DNA of 64,000 nt from Synechococcus sp. CBW1108 (GCF_015840335.1 NZ_CP060395.1:3162221-3226220); one strand, 5' to 3'; shown: positions 40,914-49,485, counted from the first letter of the stretch. Notes: a model not told the origin generated them from the sequence alone. Program-made: numbers and translations.

Positions 40914-42512
40914 ATGCCGGCACCACTGACAAGCCACCAACGCAATCTGTTCATGACGAAACGACGAGGCGGCAGCAGCCAGGAGGCTGCTGCCGCGGCG
41001 GCGGGCATCTCAGTGCGCAGTGCTCGCCGGATTGAATGCAATCAGCTGCAGCCGCGGGCGAACCAGCCCCGTGGCCGCACCCGCCCCGATCCGCTGGTAG
41101 GGGTATGGGAGGAGGAGCTGGTGCCGTTGCTGCAGCGCTCACCCGCGCTGACGCCGATCACGCTCCTGGAGCATCTGCAGCAGCAGAAACCTGATGTGGA
41201 CTGGATTCCGCTACAGCGCACCCTGCAGCGCCGGGTGCGGGAGTGGAAGGCACTGCACGGCCCGGCGCCGGAGGTGATCTTCCCTTTGAGCTATGAGCCT
41301 GGCGAAATTGCCTTCTGTGACTTCACCCAGCTCAAGGGGGTGGAGGTGACGATCGCCGGCCAGGTGTTCCCCCATCTGCTGTTCCACTACCGCCTGGCCT
41401 GGAGCGGCTGGAGCTATGCGCAGGTGGTCCAGGGCGGCGAGAGTTTTGCAGCCCTCTCCGAGGGTCTGCAGAACGCTCTGGCTGCCTGCGGCGGGGTGCC
41501 AGGTGAACTGCGCACCGACCGGTTATCAGCAGCGTGCCGTAACCGCAACGGCAGTTTCAGCTCCGACATCACCCGCCGTTATCACGCCCTCTGCAGCCAC
41601 TACAGCCTGGCCTACAGCCGCAACAACCTGGGGGTGGCGCATGAGAACGGCCGTGTGGAGAGTCCCCATGGCCATCTCAAGCGGCGGATCGAGCAGGCGT
41701 TGCTGCTGCGCGGCAGCAGTGATTTCGAGTCGCTGGCTGAATACCAGGCTTTTCTGGCCGCGGTGATTGACCAGTACAACAGGCCGCGCCTGATCCGGCT
41801 GGAGCAGGAGCAGGCGGCGCTGCGGCCACTACCGCGGTTTCGTTTTGCCGACTACGACATTGAACAGCTCACGGTGCGGCGCACCAGCACGATCGAGGTA
41901 CGCAGAGTCGTGTATTCGGTGCCGCCGCGGCTGATCGACCAGCGGCTGACGGTGCGGATCTTCCACGACCGGCTGCAGCTGCTTCTGGGCCGGCAGATCG
42001 CCTGCGAACTGGAGCGGCGCCACGGCGGTGTCGAGCGTCATGGGCGGGCGTGGAGCATCGATCTGGAGCACCTGATCGATGCGCTCAGGCGAAAACCCCG
42101 GGCATTGCTGCACTGCAGTTACCAGCGGGAGCTGTTCCCCGATGAGCGCTGGTGGCAGCTGTGGCAGCAGCTGCGCAATGGCGGTGACCGTGACGCCGCC
42201 GCCCGATTGATGGTCGAGGCGCTGTATGTGGGCTGCCGCCTGGCGGGCTACGAGCCAGTGCTGGGTTGGCTCGAGAAGGCCCATCAACGGCAGGGGCTGT
42301 CGCTGGCGGCGCTGCAGCAACGCTTCCGGCTGCCGCCCCATCGCCCCCACCCGCCGCAACGCATTTCCCAACACACGCTGCAGAGCTATGACGACCTCCT
42401 TGCCCTCCATCCCGCGGCCCCAGGCGGCGGAAGCCGCCCTGCCGATCCTGCTGCGACAGCTGCGGTTGGCATGGATCCGCTGCCACTGGCAGAGCATCGC
42501 CTCGCAGGCTGA
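40914..42512 (+). CDS. istA: IS21-family transposase IstA (second type)
   Basis: A 532-residue transposase. N-terminal HTH (QEAAAAAAGISVRSARRIE, residues ~23-41), the rve core (EPGEIAFCDFTQLKGVEV, ELRTDRLSAACRN, HENGRVESPHGHLKRRIEQAL, giving the DDE triad) and the C-terminal barrel (RRVVYSVPPRLIDQRLTVRIF). The start ATG 40914 is preceded by AGGGACCAGG; the ORF is open slightly further upstream. It overlaps istB by ~125 bp in another frame. Confidence 0.92.
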   Translation: MPAPLTSHQRNLFMTKRRGGSSQEAAAAAAGISVRSARRIECNQLQPRANQPRGRTRPDPLVGVWEEELVPLLQRSPALTPITLLEHLQQQKPDVDWIPLQRTLQRRVREWKALHGPAPEVIFPLSYEPGEIAFCDFTQLKGVEVTIAGQVFPHLLFHYRLAWSGWSYAQVVQGGESFAALSEGLQNALAACGGVPGELRTDRLSAACRNRNGSFSSDITRRYHALCSHYSLAYSRNNLGVAHENGRVESPHGHLKRRIEQALLLRGSSDFESLAEYQAFLAAVIDQYNRPRLIRLEQEQAALRPLPRFRFADYDIEQLTVRRTSTIEVRRVVYSVPPRLIDQRLTVRIFHDRLQLLLGRQIACELERRHGGVERHGRAWSIDLEHLIDALRRKPRALLHCSYQRELFPDERWWQLWQQLRNGGDRDAAARLMVEALYVGCRLAGYEPVLGWLEKAHQRQGLSLAALQQRFRLPPHRPHPPQRISQHTLQSYDDLLALHPAAPGGGSRPADPAATAAVGMDPLPLAEHRLAG

Positions 42513-43179
42513 GGGCGAGGGCTGGAGCCCCAGTCAGTTTCTCTATGCCCTGTGCGAGCAGGAAATGGAGCAACGCCAGCAGGCCCGCCAGCACCGGCTG
42601 CTGCGCGCGGCCCAGCTGCCCTGGAGCAAAGCGCTGGCGGACTACGACCATGGCGGCCGGATCGAGGCGCACCGATGGCAGGAACTGGAGGCCTTGAGCC
42701 GCCAGAGCGAGTGGCTGCAGCGGGGCGAGAACGTGCTGCTGTTCGGCCCCAGCGGTGTGGGCAAGACGCACCTGGCGGTCGGCATCGCCTTGGCGCAGAT
42801 CGGCCTGGATCAGGCCTGCCGCTTCTATCCCGCCACGAGCCTGGTGCAGGAGCTGCAGAAGGCCCGCGCCGAATACAACCTGCCGGCAGCGCTGGAGCGG
42901 CTGGATCGCTACCCGCTGCTGCTGATCGATGACATTGGCTATGTGCGGCGGGATGAACAGGAGAGCAGCGTGCTGTTTGAGCTGATCTGCCACCGCTACG
43001 AGCGCCGATCGCTGCTGATCACCGCCAATCAGCCGTTCACCGCCTGGGATGAGATCTTCCCCAGCAGCTCAATGACCGTGGCGGCGGTGGACCGGCTGGT
43101 GCACCACTGCCACATCGTCGAGATCAGCGGCGACAGCCACCGCCGCGCCCAAGCAAGCCGGCGCAGCGGCAGCAAATAG
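42388..43179 (+). CDS. istB: IstB-like ATPase (second type)
   Basis: A 263-residue AAA+ helper. Walker A is GPSGVGKTHLAVGIAL, Walker B PLLLIDDIGYVRRDE, then ELICHRYERRSLLITANQPFTAWDEIFPSSSM and the C-terminal HHCHIVEISGDSHR. I chose ATG 42388 (MTTSLPSIP) inside the end of istA, consistent with coupled translation; the open frame extends upstream only as a shadow of istA. Confidence 0.92.
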   Translation: MTTSLPSIPRPQAAEAALPILLRQLRLAWIRCHWQSIASQAEGEGWSPSQFLYALCEQEMEQRQQARQHRLLRAAQLPWSKALADYDHGGRIEAHRWQELEALSRQSEWLQRGENVLLFGPSGVGKTHLAVGIALAQIGLDQACRFYPATSLVQELQKARAEYNLPAALERLDRYPLLLIDDIGYVRRDEQESSVLFELICHRYERRSLLITANQPFTAWDEIFPSSSMTVAAVDRLVHHCHIVEISGDSHRRAQASRRSGSK

Positions 43180-43417
43180 CCACAGCAGCCGTAGAGAAGC
43201 GGAGAACAGCCCGGGAGATTGTCGTCCGGCGACAACCTGGTGCCGATGGTGCCAGACCCCGGCGGGGAGCTCCGCGCTGCCGGCGGACTGTGCGGTCCGC
43301 CGGCTCGTGCGCTCCAGGGCAAGGCTCAGCAGAGGTCTCGGCGCCTAACCGGCCAACGTGGTTGTCGCCTGGTGCCGATCAGAGGAAGTCAGTGCTGGCA
43401 ATGGCTCGGACTGATGT

Positions 43418-43440
43418 GTGGCTCAGTTTTCGTGTCGCCT
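43418..43440. repeat. 23-bp remnant matching the end of the other IS21 type
   Basis: The 23 bases here are identical to 22895-22917, inside the right terminal repeats of the IS21 at 20374-22945 (GTGGCTCAGTTTTCG...). It indicates that an element of that first type once ended here too. Confidence 0.6.
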
Positions 43441-43448
43441 CCAGCGTC

Positions 43449-43488
43449 ATCGCCCCCCAGTTGTCGCCGGCGACAACTGGGGGGCGAT
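43449..43488. repeat. 40-bp perfect palindrome
   Basis: The left arm ATCGCCCCCCAGTTGTCGCC is followed directly by its exact complement, with no loop. It lies near the right end of the second IS21 element, and its centre TTGTCGCCGGCGACAA resembles that element's terminal repeats, so it may have formed by a head-to-head end joining. Confidence 0.85.
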
Positions 43489-43522
43489 CAGTTCCCCTCA
43501 CCGGCCAACTTGATTGACGCCA

Positions 43523-43840
43523 ATCGGCCAAGGGGGTTGACGCGGGACAGAAGGTGTCATCAAGTGCGACTTGTTGACGGGCGGCTTCTCGGGAGCGGCC
43601 AACCAACTGGTGTGGTCACTCACCGATTCGGGGGCCATGGAGGTACGTGCTGCGCTGGCGTAGGCGTGTCTTTCCTGTCCTTTCTGTCTTTTCAGCCCTG
43701 CAGAGGCACTTACTGGAAAGACAGAAAAGACAGAAAAGACATAAATTTTTTGTTCCACGTAAGCCTGGCAGGGTCGAAGCTGTAGTTAAAAAATCGACCC
43801 ATCAGAAATCCGCCATCCTGTAGGCAAACGCCTAACCGCC
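43523..43840. other. Region after IS21 with inverted repeats of GTCTTTTCTGTC type
   Basis: No firm gene; it may hold the cut-off tail of the primase-helicase gene. TCCTTTCTGTCTTTTC (43678-43693) and GAAAAGACAGAAAAGAC (43724-43740) form a 13-15 bp stem with a ~30-base loop, and the 11-bp unit AAAAGACAGAA/GACAGAAAAGA is repeated. An origin-like or regulatory element is possible, as it lies just after the replication gene. Confidence 0.5.
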
Positions 43841-44026
43841 ATGGACAACTCACGTGAACTAGCCAGTCTCCCCCGCAGGGCCAATCGCGTCGCGATCCTT
43901 CAAGCCCCCCCGGCGCTGTCGATGCTGATGGTGCAACCCGGCGATGAACTGCCGCCACCATCCCCCTGGCGACTGACCGTGGTGATCGAGCCCAAGCGGG
44001 CGGCCAGCCCAGCGTGTTCGGCATGA
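43841..44026 (+). CDS. Small protein, doubtful
   Basis: A 61-residue frame (MDNSRELASLPRRANRVAI ... QPGDELPPPSPWRLTVVIEPKRAA). The C-terminal beta-like stretch looks protein-like and the gene is in phase with the reading direction of the region, but there is no ribosome site and no family known to me. Confidence 0.35.
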   Translation: MDNSRELASLPRRANRVAILQAPPALSMLMVQPGDELPPPSPWRLTVVIEPKRAASPACSA

Positions 44027-44223
44027 TCCGGACCACAGCGGCCCCTGAGTGCCCCCTGAAAGGAGGCTGCAGGGCCAGCAGGAGGGCCTAGAGCGGCCTT
44101 TCACCCGTTCAGCCGCCTGCGCTTGCCTGACTCTGCTTTTAACCGTTCCTGGCAGGCCCTGGTGGCCATTCATGCGGTGAAATAGACCCTACACTCTTAT
44201 TGAGAACCTTTCGCAATAAGGAA

Positions 44224-44739
44224 ATGGAACGCGGTGTGATGGCCAAAAAGCGGCGTCTGAGGATCGTCACAGAAGTGGCCCCGCTAGTTGCGCGTGGAGC
44301 TACCTGTGATGAGGTCTCAGAGGCGCTCAACTACTGTCGGGCAATGGCGGGGAAGGACATTCAAGCCGTGTTTGAGATCTGGAACGAGGAGGCCAGAGAT
44401 CACTCCGAGCGGTGGCGCCCCCTAGTGGTTCAGCGGTTCGAGTTGCTTTTCAAAGAGGCATTCCAGGCTTGGGAAACCAGCAAAAAAAGTGGGCGGCCCA
44501 ATCCCCGCCTCTTGGACACCGCAGGGCGCAACCTTGAGACCCTCACCAAGCTGCTTGGCCTCCAAATCGATCTCACCTTGAACCAAACCAACATTGCCAT
44601 CGGGGCCAGCAGCTCAACCGCTGCTGCACTGGCCCCCTTGGATGTCGCTGATTATGCCGAGATGCTGGCAAGCGGCAGCCTGGGCGAACTGAACGCTGTC
44701 CCACCCGTCAGTCGGCAGCCGGAGGTTCTTCCTGCTTGA
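44224..44739 (+). CDS. Small DNA-binding protein, possible small terminase subunit (candidate A)
   Basis: A 171-residue protein from ATG 44224 (ATG 44239, MAKKRRL, is an alternative). A basic arm precedes a helix-turn-helix-like stretch (VAPLVARGATCDEVSEALNYCRAMAGKDIQAVF). Helices follow (WRPLVVQRFELLFKEAFQAWETSKKSG), then RLLDTAGRNLETLTKLLGLQIDL. The pattern of an HTH, W-E-x-S-K and a late AGRNLETLTKLLGL matches small terminase-like or phage DNA-binding proteins. It converges on the holin-like gene, with which it overlaps by 32 bp. Confidence 0.55.
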   Translation: MERGVMAKKRRLRIVTEVAPLVARGATCDEVSEALNYCRAMAGKDIQAVFEIWNEEARDHSERWRPLVVQRFELLFKEAFQAWETSKKSGRPNPRLLDTAGRNLETLTKLLGLQIDLTLNQTNIAIGASSSTAAALAPLDVADYAEMLASGSLGELNAVPPVSRQPEVLPA

Positions 44740-44938
44740 GAAACCTTGGAGCAAACTTCACAGCTAGGTACGCCGCAGCAACTCCGTAACCCACGAACGT
44801 GAAGCCTTGCCCGATGGAGAAGGAGGCGTAAACCTCTCGCTTGAGCAAGATGTAATCAACTAACGAGGCCGCCGTCCCCCAGATCAGCACCCAGACGCTG
44901 ACGTACCCAACGCCTTTAGCAGTCTTCCCCACAGCCAT
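44708..44938 (-). CDS. Two-helix membrane protein, holin-like
   Basis: A 76-residue protein from ATG 44938 (MAVGKTAKGVGYVS). Two hydrophobic helices (VSVWVLIWGTAASLVDYILL and FTFVGYGVAAAYLAVKF) are joined by a short loop, with a charged C-terminus (RFLKQEEPPAAD). The size and topology are those of class II holins, which release phage lysins, but no sequence family is recognised. An upstream extension to 45097 is open but poorly supported. Confidence 0.5.
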   Translation of the reverse strand: MAVGKTAKGVGYVSVWVLIWGTAASLVDYILLKREVYASFSIGQGFTFVGYGVAAAYLAVKFAPRFLKQEEPPAAD

Positions 44939-45084
44939 CAAGCTACCAACTGACCTGAGTATGGCGCGCCATAACCGCGCCATAACCGCGACATAGCACC
45001 CGAGAACCCTCTCCCCCACTGGGGCAATTTGGCCCCTCACTCCCTTGCAGCGACATAGCCACAATCGGGCCCAAAAAAAAGGCC

Positions 45085-45510
45085 CTATTCGGGCCAATCC
45101 ACTGGTAGATCTGAGGTCATTGCGCTGCCCAGGGCCTTATCCCATAGCTGGGGGCCGAACTGGTAGCCAGACAGCTTTGCCAATTCGCGCAACTCCTTGA
45201 GAGCACCCACACCCGCGTTGAAGTTGCCGGCATCAACCGACTGCCGGTAAAGCCGCATCGCCAGCAACCGCAGCTGGGCAAGCTCGAAGCAATCCCAGGC
45301 ACTGTCACCATTGCCAGCCAGGCTTAGGGCCTTGTGGCCCTCAAGCACCCACCGCTGGGCAGTGCGCCGTGAGACCTGGTGTTTTGCGGCCAGCTGGCTG
45401 CTGACCTCAGCGGAGGCAAAACCGGCGGCCAACAGATCAGCGGCCTCCCCTTGGCGCTTCTGGAGGTCCGTGACGCTGGATCGGCTGCGGGACCTCTTAG
45501 CGGCTGTCAT
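45085..45510 (-). CDS. HTH protein, possible small terminase subunit (candidate B)
   Basis: A 141-residue protein from ATG 45510, whose codon overlaps the stop of the upstream integrase (ATGA). Basic N-terminus (AAKRSRSRSSV), then a helix-turn-helix (ADLLAAGFASAEVSSQLAAKHQVSRRTAQRWV, residues ~25-56). A helical core follows (SAWDCFELAQLRLLAMRLYRQSVDAGNFNAGVGALKELRELAKLSGY). HTH plus helical oligomerisation core plus late LKELRELAKLSG is the small terminase plan. A plain regulator is the alternative. Confidence 0.55.
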   Translation of the reverse strand: MTAAKRSRSRSSVTDLQKRQGEAADLLAAGFASAEVSSQLAAKHQVSRRTAQRWVLEGHKALSLAGNGDSAWDCFELAQLRLLAMRLYRQSVDAGNFNAGVGALKELRELAKLSGYQFGPQLWDKALGSAMTSDLPVDWPE

Positions 45511-46094
45511 ACCCCACCTCCCAGGGCGGCCAGGGCGCACAGCTCATCGGCCTGGTTGACGTCGATGTAGCCGGCCAACTGCTGCAGGCTGCGATGGCCA
45601 GTGAACGCGGCCACCACTTTGAGATTCGTGCCGCTCCGGGCCATGGTCGTCGCCAGTGATCGCCTGAAGGTGTGGAGAGAGCACCCGCTTGGCATAGCCA
45701 GGTCATTCATCGCCAGTCTCAGCGCCTTATCGGCCGACTGGCGGGTTAACGGCTCATTCGGCCAGCGCCCTGGGAACAACCAATCACGGTTGCCAGGTTG
45801 CTTGCCGTGGCGGCCTGCCCATTCAACTCGATATGTCCCCAGCTCCAGATGTAGCCGCGGGGCAATCAATACCTCCCGGGTCGATTTGGTTTTGGTGGTG
45901 GCCTTGATAAACACGACCCGTTCCTGGTGGATGGCACCCCAGCGCAGGGCCAGAGTTTCACTCACCCGGCTGCCTGTAAAGCGCATGATCGACCAGAGCG
46001 CCCGATGATCCGGCCCTGGCGCTGCATCCAATAAATCGTCAAGTTGGGCTGGTGTGAGTGTCTGAGCCTGTCCTGATCCGTTGGTTTTAGGCAT
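45507..46094 (-). CDS. Compact tyrosine recombinase (second integrase)
   Basis: A 195-residue protein from ATG 46094 (MPKTNGSG), essentially a lone catalytic domain. Arg in IMRFTGSRVSETLALRW, Lys in KATTKTKSTRE, the H-x-x-R box LHTFRRSLATTMARSG, GH in FTGHRSLQQLAG and the nucleophile in LAGYIDV. There is no arm-binding or full core-binding domain, so it may need a partner or act on a short site. It is translationally coupled to the HTH gene at 45085. With the 403-residue integrase at the tRNA, the element has two recombinases, which suggests fusion of two elements. Confidence 0.82.
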   Translation of the reverse strand: MPKTNGSGQAQTLTPAQLDDLLDAAPGPDHRALWSIMRFTGSRVSETLALRWGAIHQERVVFIKATTKTKSTREVLIAPRLHLELGTYRVEWAGRHGKQPGNRDWLFPGRWPNEPLTRQSADKALRLAMNDLAMPSGCSLHTFRRSLATTMARSGTNLKVVAAFTGHRSLQQLAGYIDVNQADELCALAALGGGV

Positions 46095-46195
46095 TGCTTT
46101 TAGCGTGGGTGAAATGACGTTCCATCTCGAATGGCAACTGGCCTGCAATAACTGGGGCGCTGCGCCTGCAACACCCCCAACGCAAAAACGACAAC

Positions 46196-46900
46196 TCAGC
46201 AATAGCTGGGCCCGGTCGGCTCAAGCCGCACGGCGAATGGCACATCTGCCAACCGGGCGACGTGGCAATTCAGCTGATCAGACCAAATCGGCTCACACCC
46301 ATGCCACAACAGATTCCGCAGCTCGTTGGTTGGATGGCTGCTGTAACCGATGCTGAGTCGATCATTGGCCGCCTGCAATTCCGGGTGCTCACAGTCAGCC
46401 AGATAGTTGATCGAATCGGTTCTGATGGGCGAGGCGAACCACCCGCAAACCCAATCCAGGAATCCAGAGTCGGCTATTGAATCGATGCGATACACACCCG
46501 CGGGACCGTAGTTACCGCGGACATCTCCACCGAGGTGAGTCTCAACAACTACGAAGACATCATCCGCCCAACACCAATCGGAGCAGCCAACTGGCGAGAA
46601 GATCGAGAACACGAAGTTCTCCGAGAAGTCGTTCTCCTGGTTGTAGGTGTTGTCGCGGTGAACTTGCTCAAAGTCCTGGTGGCTGATGCGGGCGAACCAC
46701 CGCAGCAGCGCTGGTTCGTGATCTTTTGCCCAATCGGTTGTTAGGGCATCCGCCAGATGAGGCGGCAGGGCGATCGGCTTGCCCAGTGAGGCGGCAATGT
46801 GCTCAGCGGTGTTGAGAGATGGGCAATCCCAATAACGGGGATCAGCGGCCACCAGCTCACCCGCGGATGCGGCGACTGTTTGCATTGGTTTTACAGGCAA
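46196..46900 (-). CDS. Protein of unknown function, 234 residues
   Basis: No family recognised. The first ~75 residues are helical (CPSLNTAEHIAASLGKPIALPPHLADAL; HEPALLRWFARISHQDFEQV), the rest beta-rich and unusually full of Trp, Cys, Asp and Gly (CSDWCWADDVFVVVETHLGGDVRGNYGPAGVYRI; FLDWVCGWFASPIRTDSINYLAD). No signal peptide or membrane segment. It is upstream of the second integrase in the same direction, about 100 bp away, and opposed to the gene at 47211. As cargo of a mobile element it could be a defence or counter-defence protein, but nothing proves that. Confidence 0.6.
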   Translation of the reverse strand: MPVKPMQTVAASAGELVAADPRYWDCPSLNTAEHIAASLGKPIALPPHLADALTTDWAKDHEPALLRWFARISHQDFEQVHRDNTYNQENDFSENFVFSIFSPVGCSDWCWADDVFVVVETHLGGDVRGNYGPAGVYRIDSIADSGFLDWVCGWFASPIRTDSINYLADCEHPELQAANDRLSIGYSSHPTNELRNLLWHGCEPIWSDQLNCHVARLADVPFAVRLEPTGPSYC

Positions 46901-47210
46901 TGGTGTGCAGGTATTTCAGCCCCTGCACTCATTACTCTATCACATTAACGACAACTTGCGACGCCCAAGCAAGGGGGCAGGGTTCAAGATCCGTTGGCAT
47001 GACTGCATTCCTAGCCCCTCCGCATATACACGTCCTCTCTACCATTCCAGCCCCGCCCTGCTGTTACTGTTACACAGCCCCTGGGGCAGTGGTTTGATTT
47101 GCCGGCGATGCAACTACTTGCGCCCGATTTTTTCCTTGCCTGGCTAATGCGTCTTGTCTACTAGATTTGACACGGTAGGCGATAATAGATGTATTCACCA
47201 GTGATTAAAC
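46901..47210. other. Divergent intergenic region
   Basis: About 310 bp between leftward and rightward gene blocks, A+T-richer than its neighbours, with TTGACA at 47167-47172 and a GATAAT-like hexamer at 47180-47185, too close to be a pair. It probably holds both promoters. The 80-92 codon frames here have no support. Confidence 0.45.
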
Positions 47211-47669
47211 ATGGCAGCACAAGGACAGGAGCCCAAGTTCGAGATTGGCTTATTACTCAAGGCAGCAGCAATGGCCGGCATCGCCGTACGCGATATCCCC
47301 TCCAGCGTCAATCCTTGGACCTGGGACGATCAGCGGGCCAGGAGCTGGCAGTCAGCCCTCCGGCAGCTTTCACCCGTGCTGGCACAGGACGCAGAGATCC
47401 ACTGGGGTTCAGCCATTAGCTTGGAGCTAGCGGCAGCCATGGAAGGAGCCACCCCTTGGACCGGGGATCTCCAGGCGGAGCTGGCGATCAAGCGTCCCCA
47501 TAACCACGCCGAGCGCATGCAGGCCGAAATGGATTCAGCCCTGGAAGCGATGGCCGCCAACCACGAAGCAGAACGTGCCGCCCGGGCGGCCAGGACTCCC
47601 TCACCCGCGGAAATGCAAAGGCAGATATCGCTCAGTCGTGATCTTGCCTACCGGGGCCTGCAGCAATGA
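47211..47669 (+). CDS. Protein of unknown function, first gene of the terminase operon
   Basis: A 152-residue protein, helical throughout. N-terminal FEIGLLLKAAAMAGIAVRDI, then a Trp-rich stretch (NPWTWDDQRARSWQSALRQL) and a long charged, probably coiled-coil C-terminus (NHAERMQAEMDSALEAMAANHEAERAARAA). It overlaps the next gene by 4 bases (ATGA) and leads a three-gene run ending in the large terminase. A packaging-related role is plausible by position. No family is recognised. Confidence 0.65.
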   Translation: MAAQGQEPKFEIGLLLKAAAMAGIAVRDIPSSVNPWTWDDQRARSWQSALRQLSPVLAQDAEIHWGSAISLELAAAMEGATPWTGDLQAELAIKRPHNHAERMQAEMDSALEAMAANHEAERAARAARTPSPAEMQRQISLSRDLAYRGLQQ

Positions 47670-47929
47670 CCCGAGCATTTACCGGCAAACCCACCTGCGA
47701 CACTCTGGCCAGTGCGGCAAAAACAACCGCCAACAGCCTTAGTGGCACCATCACCGCAACGATCAGGAGCATCGAACTCAATCCCTCATGGCAGGGGAGC
47801 AGAGAGTTGAAGCACTGGCACGCCATGTTCAGCCAGGCCCGGCAATGCCTGCTGACTCGCCCCCCAGAGCGAGCTGGACGCAGCAAATCCACCGAGCTGG
47901 CCTGGCAGGACCTGGTGGGGGTGCGATGA
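47666..47929 (+). CDS. Small protein between operon leader and large terminase
   Basis: An 87-residue protein with ATGA overlaps on both sides, so it is almost certainly translated with its neighbours. It reads TASAAK-like at the start (CDTLASAAKTTANSLSGTITATIRSIEL), then LKHWHAMFSQARQCLLTRPPERAGRSK. Basic overall (pI high by composition). No known domain; a third candidate for a DNA-recognising packaging helper. Confidence 0.6.
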   Translation: MTRAFTGKPTCDTLASAAKTTANSLSGTITATIRSIELNPSWQGSRELKHWHAMFSQARQCLLTRPPERAGRSKSTELAWQDLVGVR

Positions 47930-49485
47930 CAGCCGCACCCGCGCCCCGGCAGGGCAGCACTTTGGTGAGGAAGCGCAGTCCGCTGAAACCAGATGATCGC
48001 CGCTACCGGGAGAACAAGGCAAAAATACCGGCACCAACTGGCCCCAAGCGGCTCGAACCACTTCCCTGGCAGAGGGCCCTGCTATCAATCCCAGACCAGT
48101 ACGACGTCCTGCTAAGCGGTGGCCGCGGTGGTGGCAAATCCACAGGGCTGGTGCTGCTGCTGCTGCGGGATGTGCTCCGGTTCGGCCGGGGCTTTTGCGG
48201 CGCACTGGTACGGCGTGACCTGGCAGGGCTGCGCAAGCTCGAACGAGAGATCACCGATCAGATCGCTTGTTGCCCCGAGCTGGCCGGCAGCAACTATCTG
48301 ACTGGCGCCAAGGAGTTCCGCTTCTCCAACGGGGCAATCCTGTATCTGCACTACCTAAAAGACGAAGCCAGTTTCAACAGATTCCAAGGCACAGACCTGA
48401 GCCACGTCTACGTCGATGAGAGCGGCCAGATCGCTGACCCTGCCCCGCTGTTGAGGTTGCGCAGCTCGATGCGCAGCACAGCAGAAGGTGTCACGCCGCG
48501 AATGATCCTGACCTGTAACCCCAACAACGCAGGCTCCTACTGGCACTACGAGAATTTCATCCGGCGGATGGTGCCCTGGCAGCCCACCCACATCGAGCTG
48601 TTCCAGAAGGAGTGCGTCCTGGTGCACAGCACCTTGTTCGACAACGTGCACCTGGCCAACCGCGATGCCTACATCGCCAACCTCAAGGCCAGCTGCAACT
48701 ACGACGCGGCCAAAATCCAGTCGGAGGTCTACGGCAGCTGGGGGGCGGTCAGCGGGTCGTTCTTCTCTCACGTCTGGGACAAGAACCGGATCATGGTCGC
48801 CGACTGGGATGGAATACCAACCTGGGCAGAGGGCTACAGCGACTGGAACGTTTGGATGGGTTTGGACTGGGGCACCCGCTCCCCCAGTTCCCTGCTGCTG
48901 GCTTACCGCTGCCCCATAGCCACATGGTGGAAGGGGAAGCGACTTGGCGCCGGCTCGGTGGTGCTGGTGGACGAGCACTACACATGTCTGACAAGCCCCG
49001 ATGGCACCCGTCAGTGGGGCACGGGTGATCGGGAGTTGACCACCAGCAAGATGGCGAAGGCGGCCCGGGAGCTATGCCAGCGCAATGGCATCACGATCGA
49101 GCGGGTGGCAGAGAAGCACCGAGTGGCTGATGCGGCAATTGGTGCTGAGATTGGTGGTGACAGCGGATCCATCGGTGCCCAGCTCAAGCGGCACGGGGCC
49201 GGCTTTGTGGCAGGGCCAAAAGGGAAACGTGCCCCAGGCTGGCAACTCATGGCCCGGATGATGGAGGCTGCTGGTGACCCCACTGCGCCGGGTCTGTACG
49301 CAACCCCCAAGGTGGAGTCGTTCTGGGCGACGGTGCCGGGGCTGCAATACGCCCAGCACGACCCAGAAGACCTGGACACCACCCAGCCAGATCATGTAGC
49401 AGATTCCTGTCGATATCTGCTGATGGCCACCCACGACAGGCGCTACAGCTTCCAGCCGGGCGGCACCGACTTCCGGGTGTGGTGA
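47926..49485 (+). CDS. terL: Large terminase subunit
   Basis: A 519-residue DNA-packaging motor. ATPase half: Walker A SGGRGGGKST at residues ~64-73, adenine/coupling regions ALVRRDLAGLRKLER, Walker B HVYVDESGQ and motif III ILTCNPNNAGSYW. Nuclease half: the first catalytic Asp in WMGLDWGTRS, the second region VEKH..-like VAEKHRVADAAIG and the late Asp in PDHVADSCRYLLMA. All key residues are seen and the length is standard. ATG 47926 overlaps the previous stop. No portal or capsid gene follows, unlike in a normal prophage, so packaging would need another phage's capsid. Confidence 0.9.
   Translation: MTAAPAPRQGSTLVRKRSPLKPDDRRYRENKAKIPAPTGPKRLEPLPWQRALLSIPDQYDVLLSGGRGGGKSTGLVLLLLRDVLRFGRGFCGALVRRDLAGLRKLEREITDQIACCPELAGSNYLTGAKEFRFSNGAILYLHYLKDEASFNRFQGTDLSHVYVDESGQIADPAPLLRLRSSMRSTAEGVTPRMILTCNPNNAGSYWHYENFIRRMVPWQPTHIELFQKECVLVHSTLFDNVHLANRDAYIANLKASCNYDAAKIQSEVYGSWGAVSGSFFSHVWDKNRIMVADWDGIPTWAEGYSDWNVWMGLDWGTRSPSSLLLAYRCPIATWWKGKRLGAGSVVLVDEHYTCLTSPDGTRQWGTGDRELTTSKMAKAARELCQRNGITIERVAEKHRVADAAIGAEIGGDSGSIGAQLKRHGAGFVAGPKGKRAPGWQLMARMMEAAGDPTAPGLYATPKVESFWATVPGLQYAQHDPEDLDTTQPDHVADSCRYLLMATHDRRYSFQPGGTDFRVW

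Larger units (their letters stand above)
40818..43522 (+). mobile_element. IS21-family element of a second type, inserted in the primase-helicase gene
   Basis: It contains intact istA and istB in the opposite orientation to, and only distantly related to, the IS21 at 20374. The left end (GCCGACAATGAAGTTGGCCG) and the complement of the right end (GGCGTCAATCAAGTTGGCCG) match as inverted repeats, and extra copies of TTGTCGCC/GGCGACAA occur near both ends. The boundaries are approximate to a few bases and I could not identify the target duplication. Confidence 0.7.

Noticed and set aside
47788..47925. Upstream extension of the large terminase
   Set aside because: It overlaps the upstream small gene in another frame; the ATGA junction at 47926 gives the natural start.
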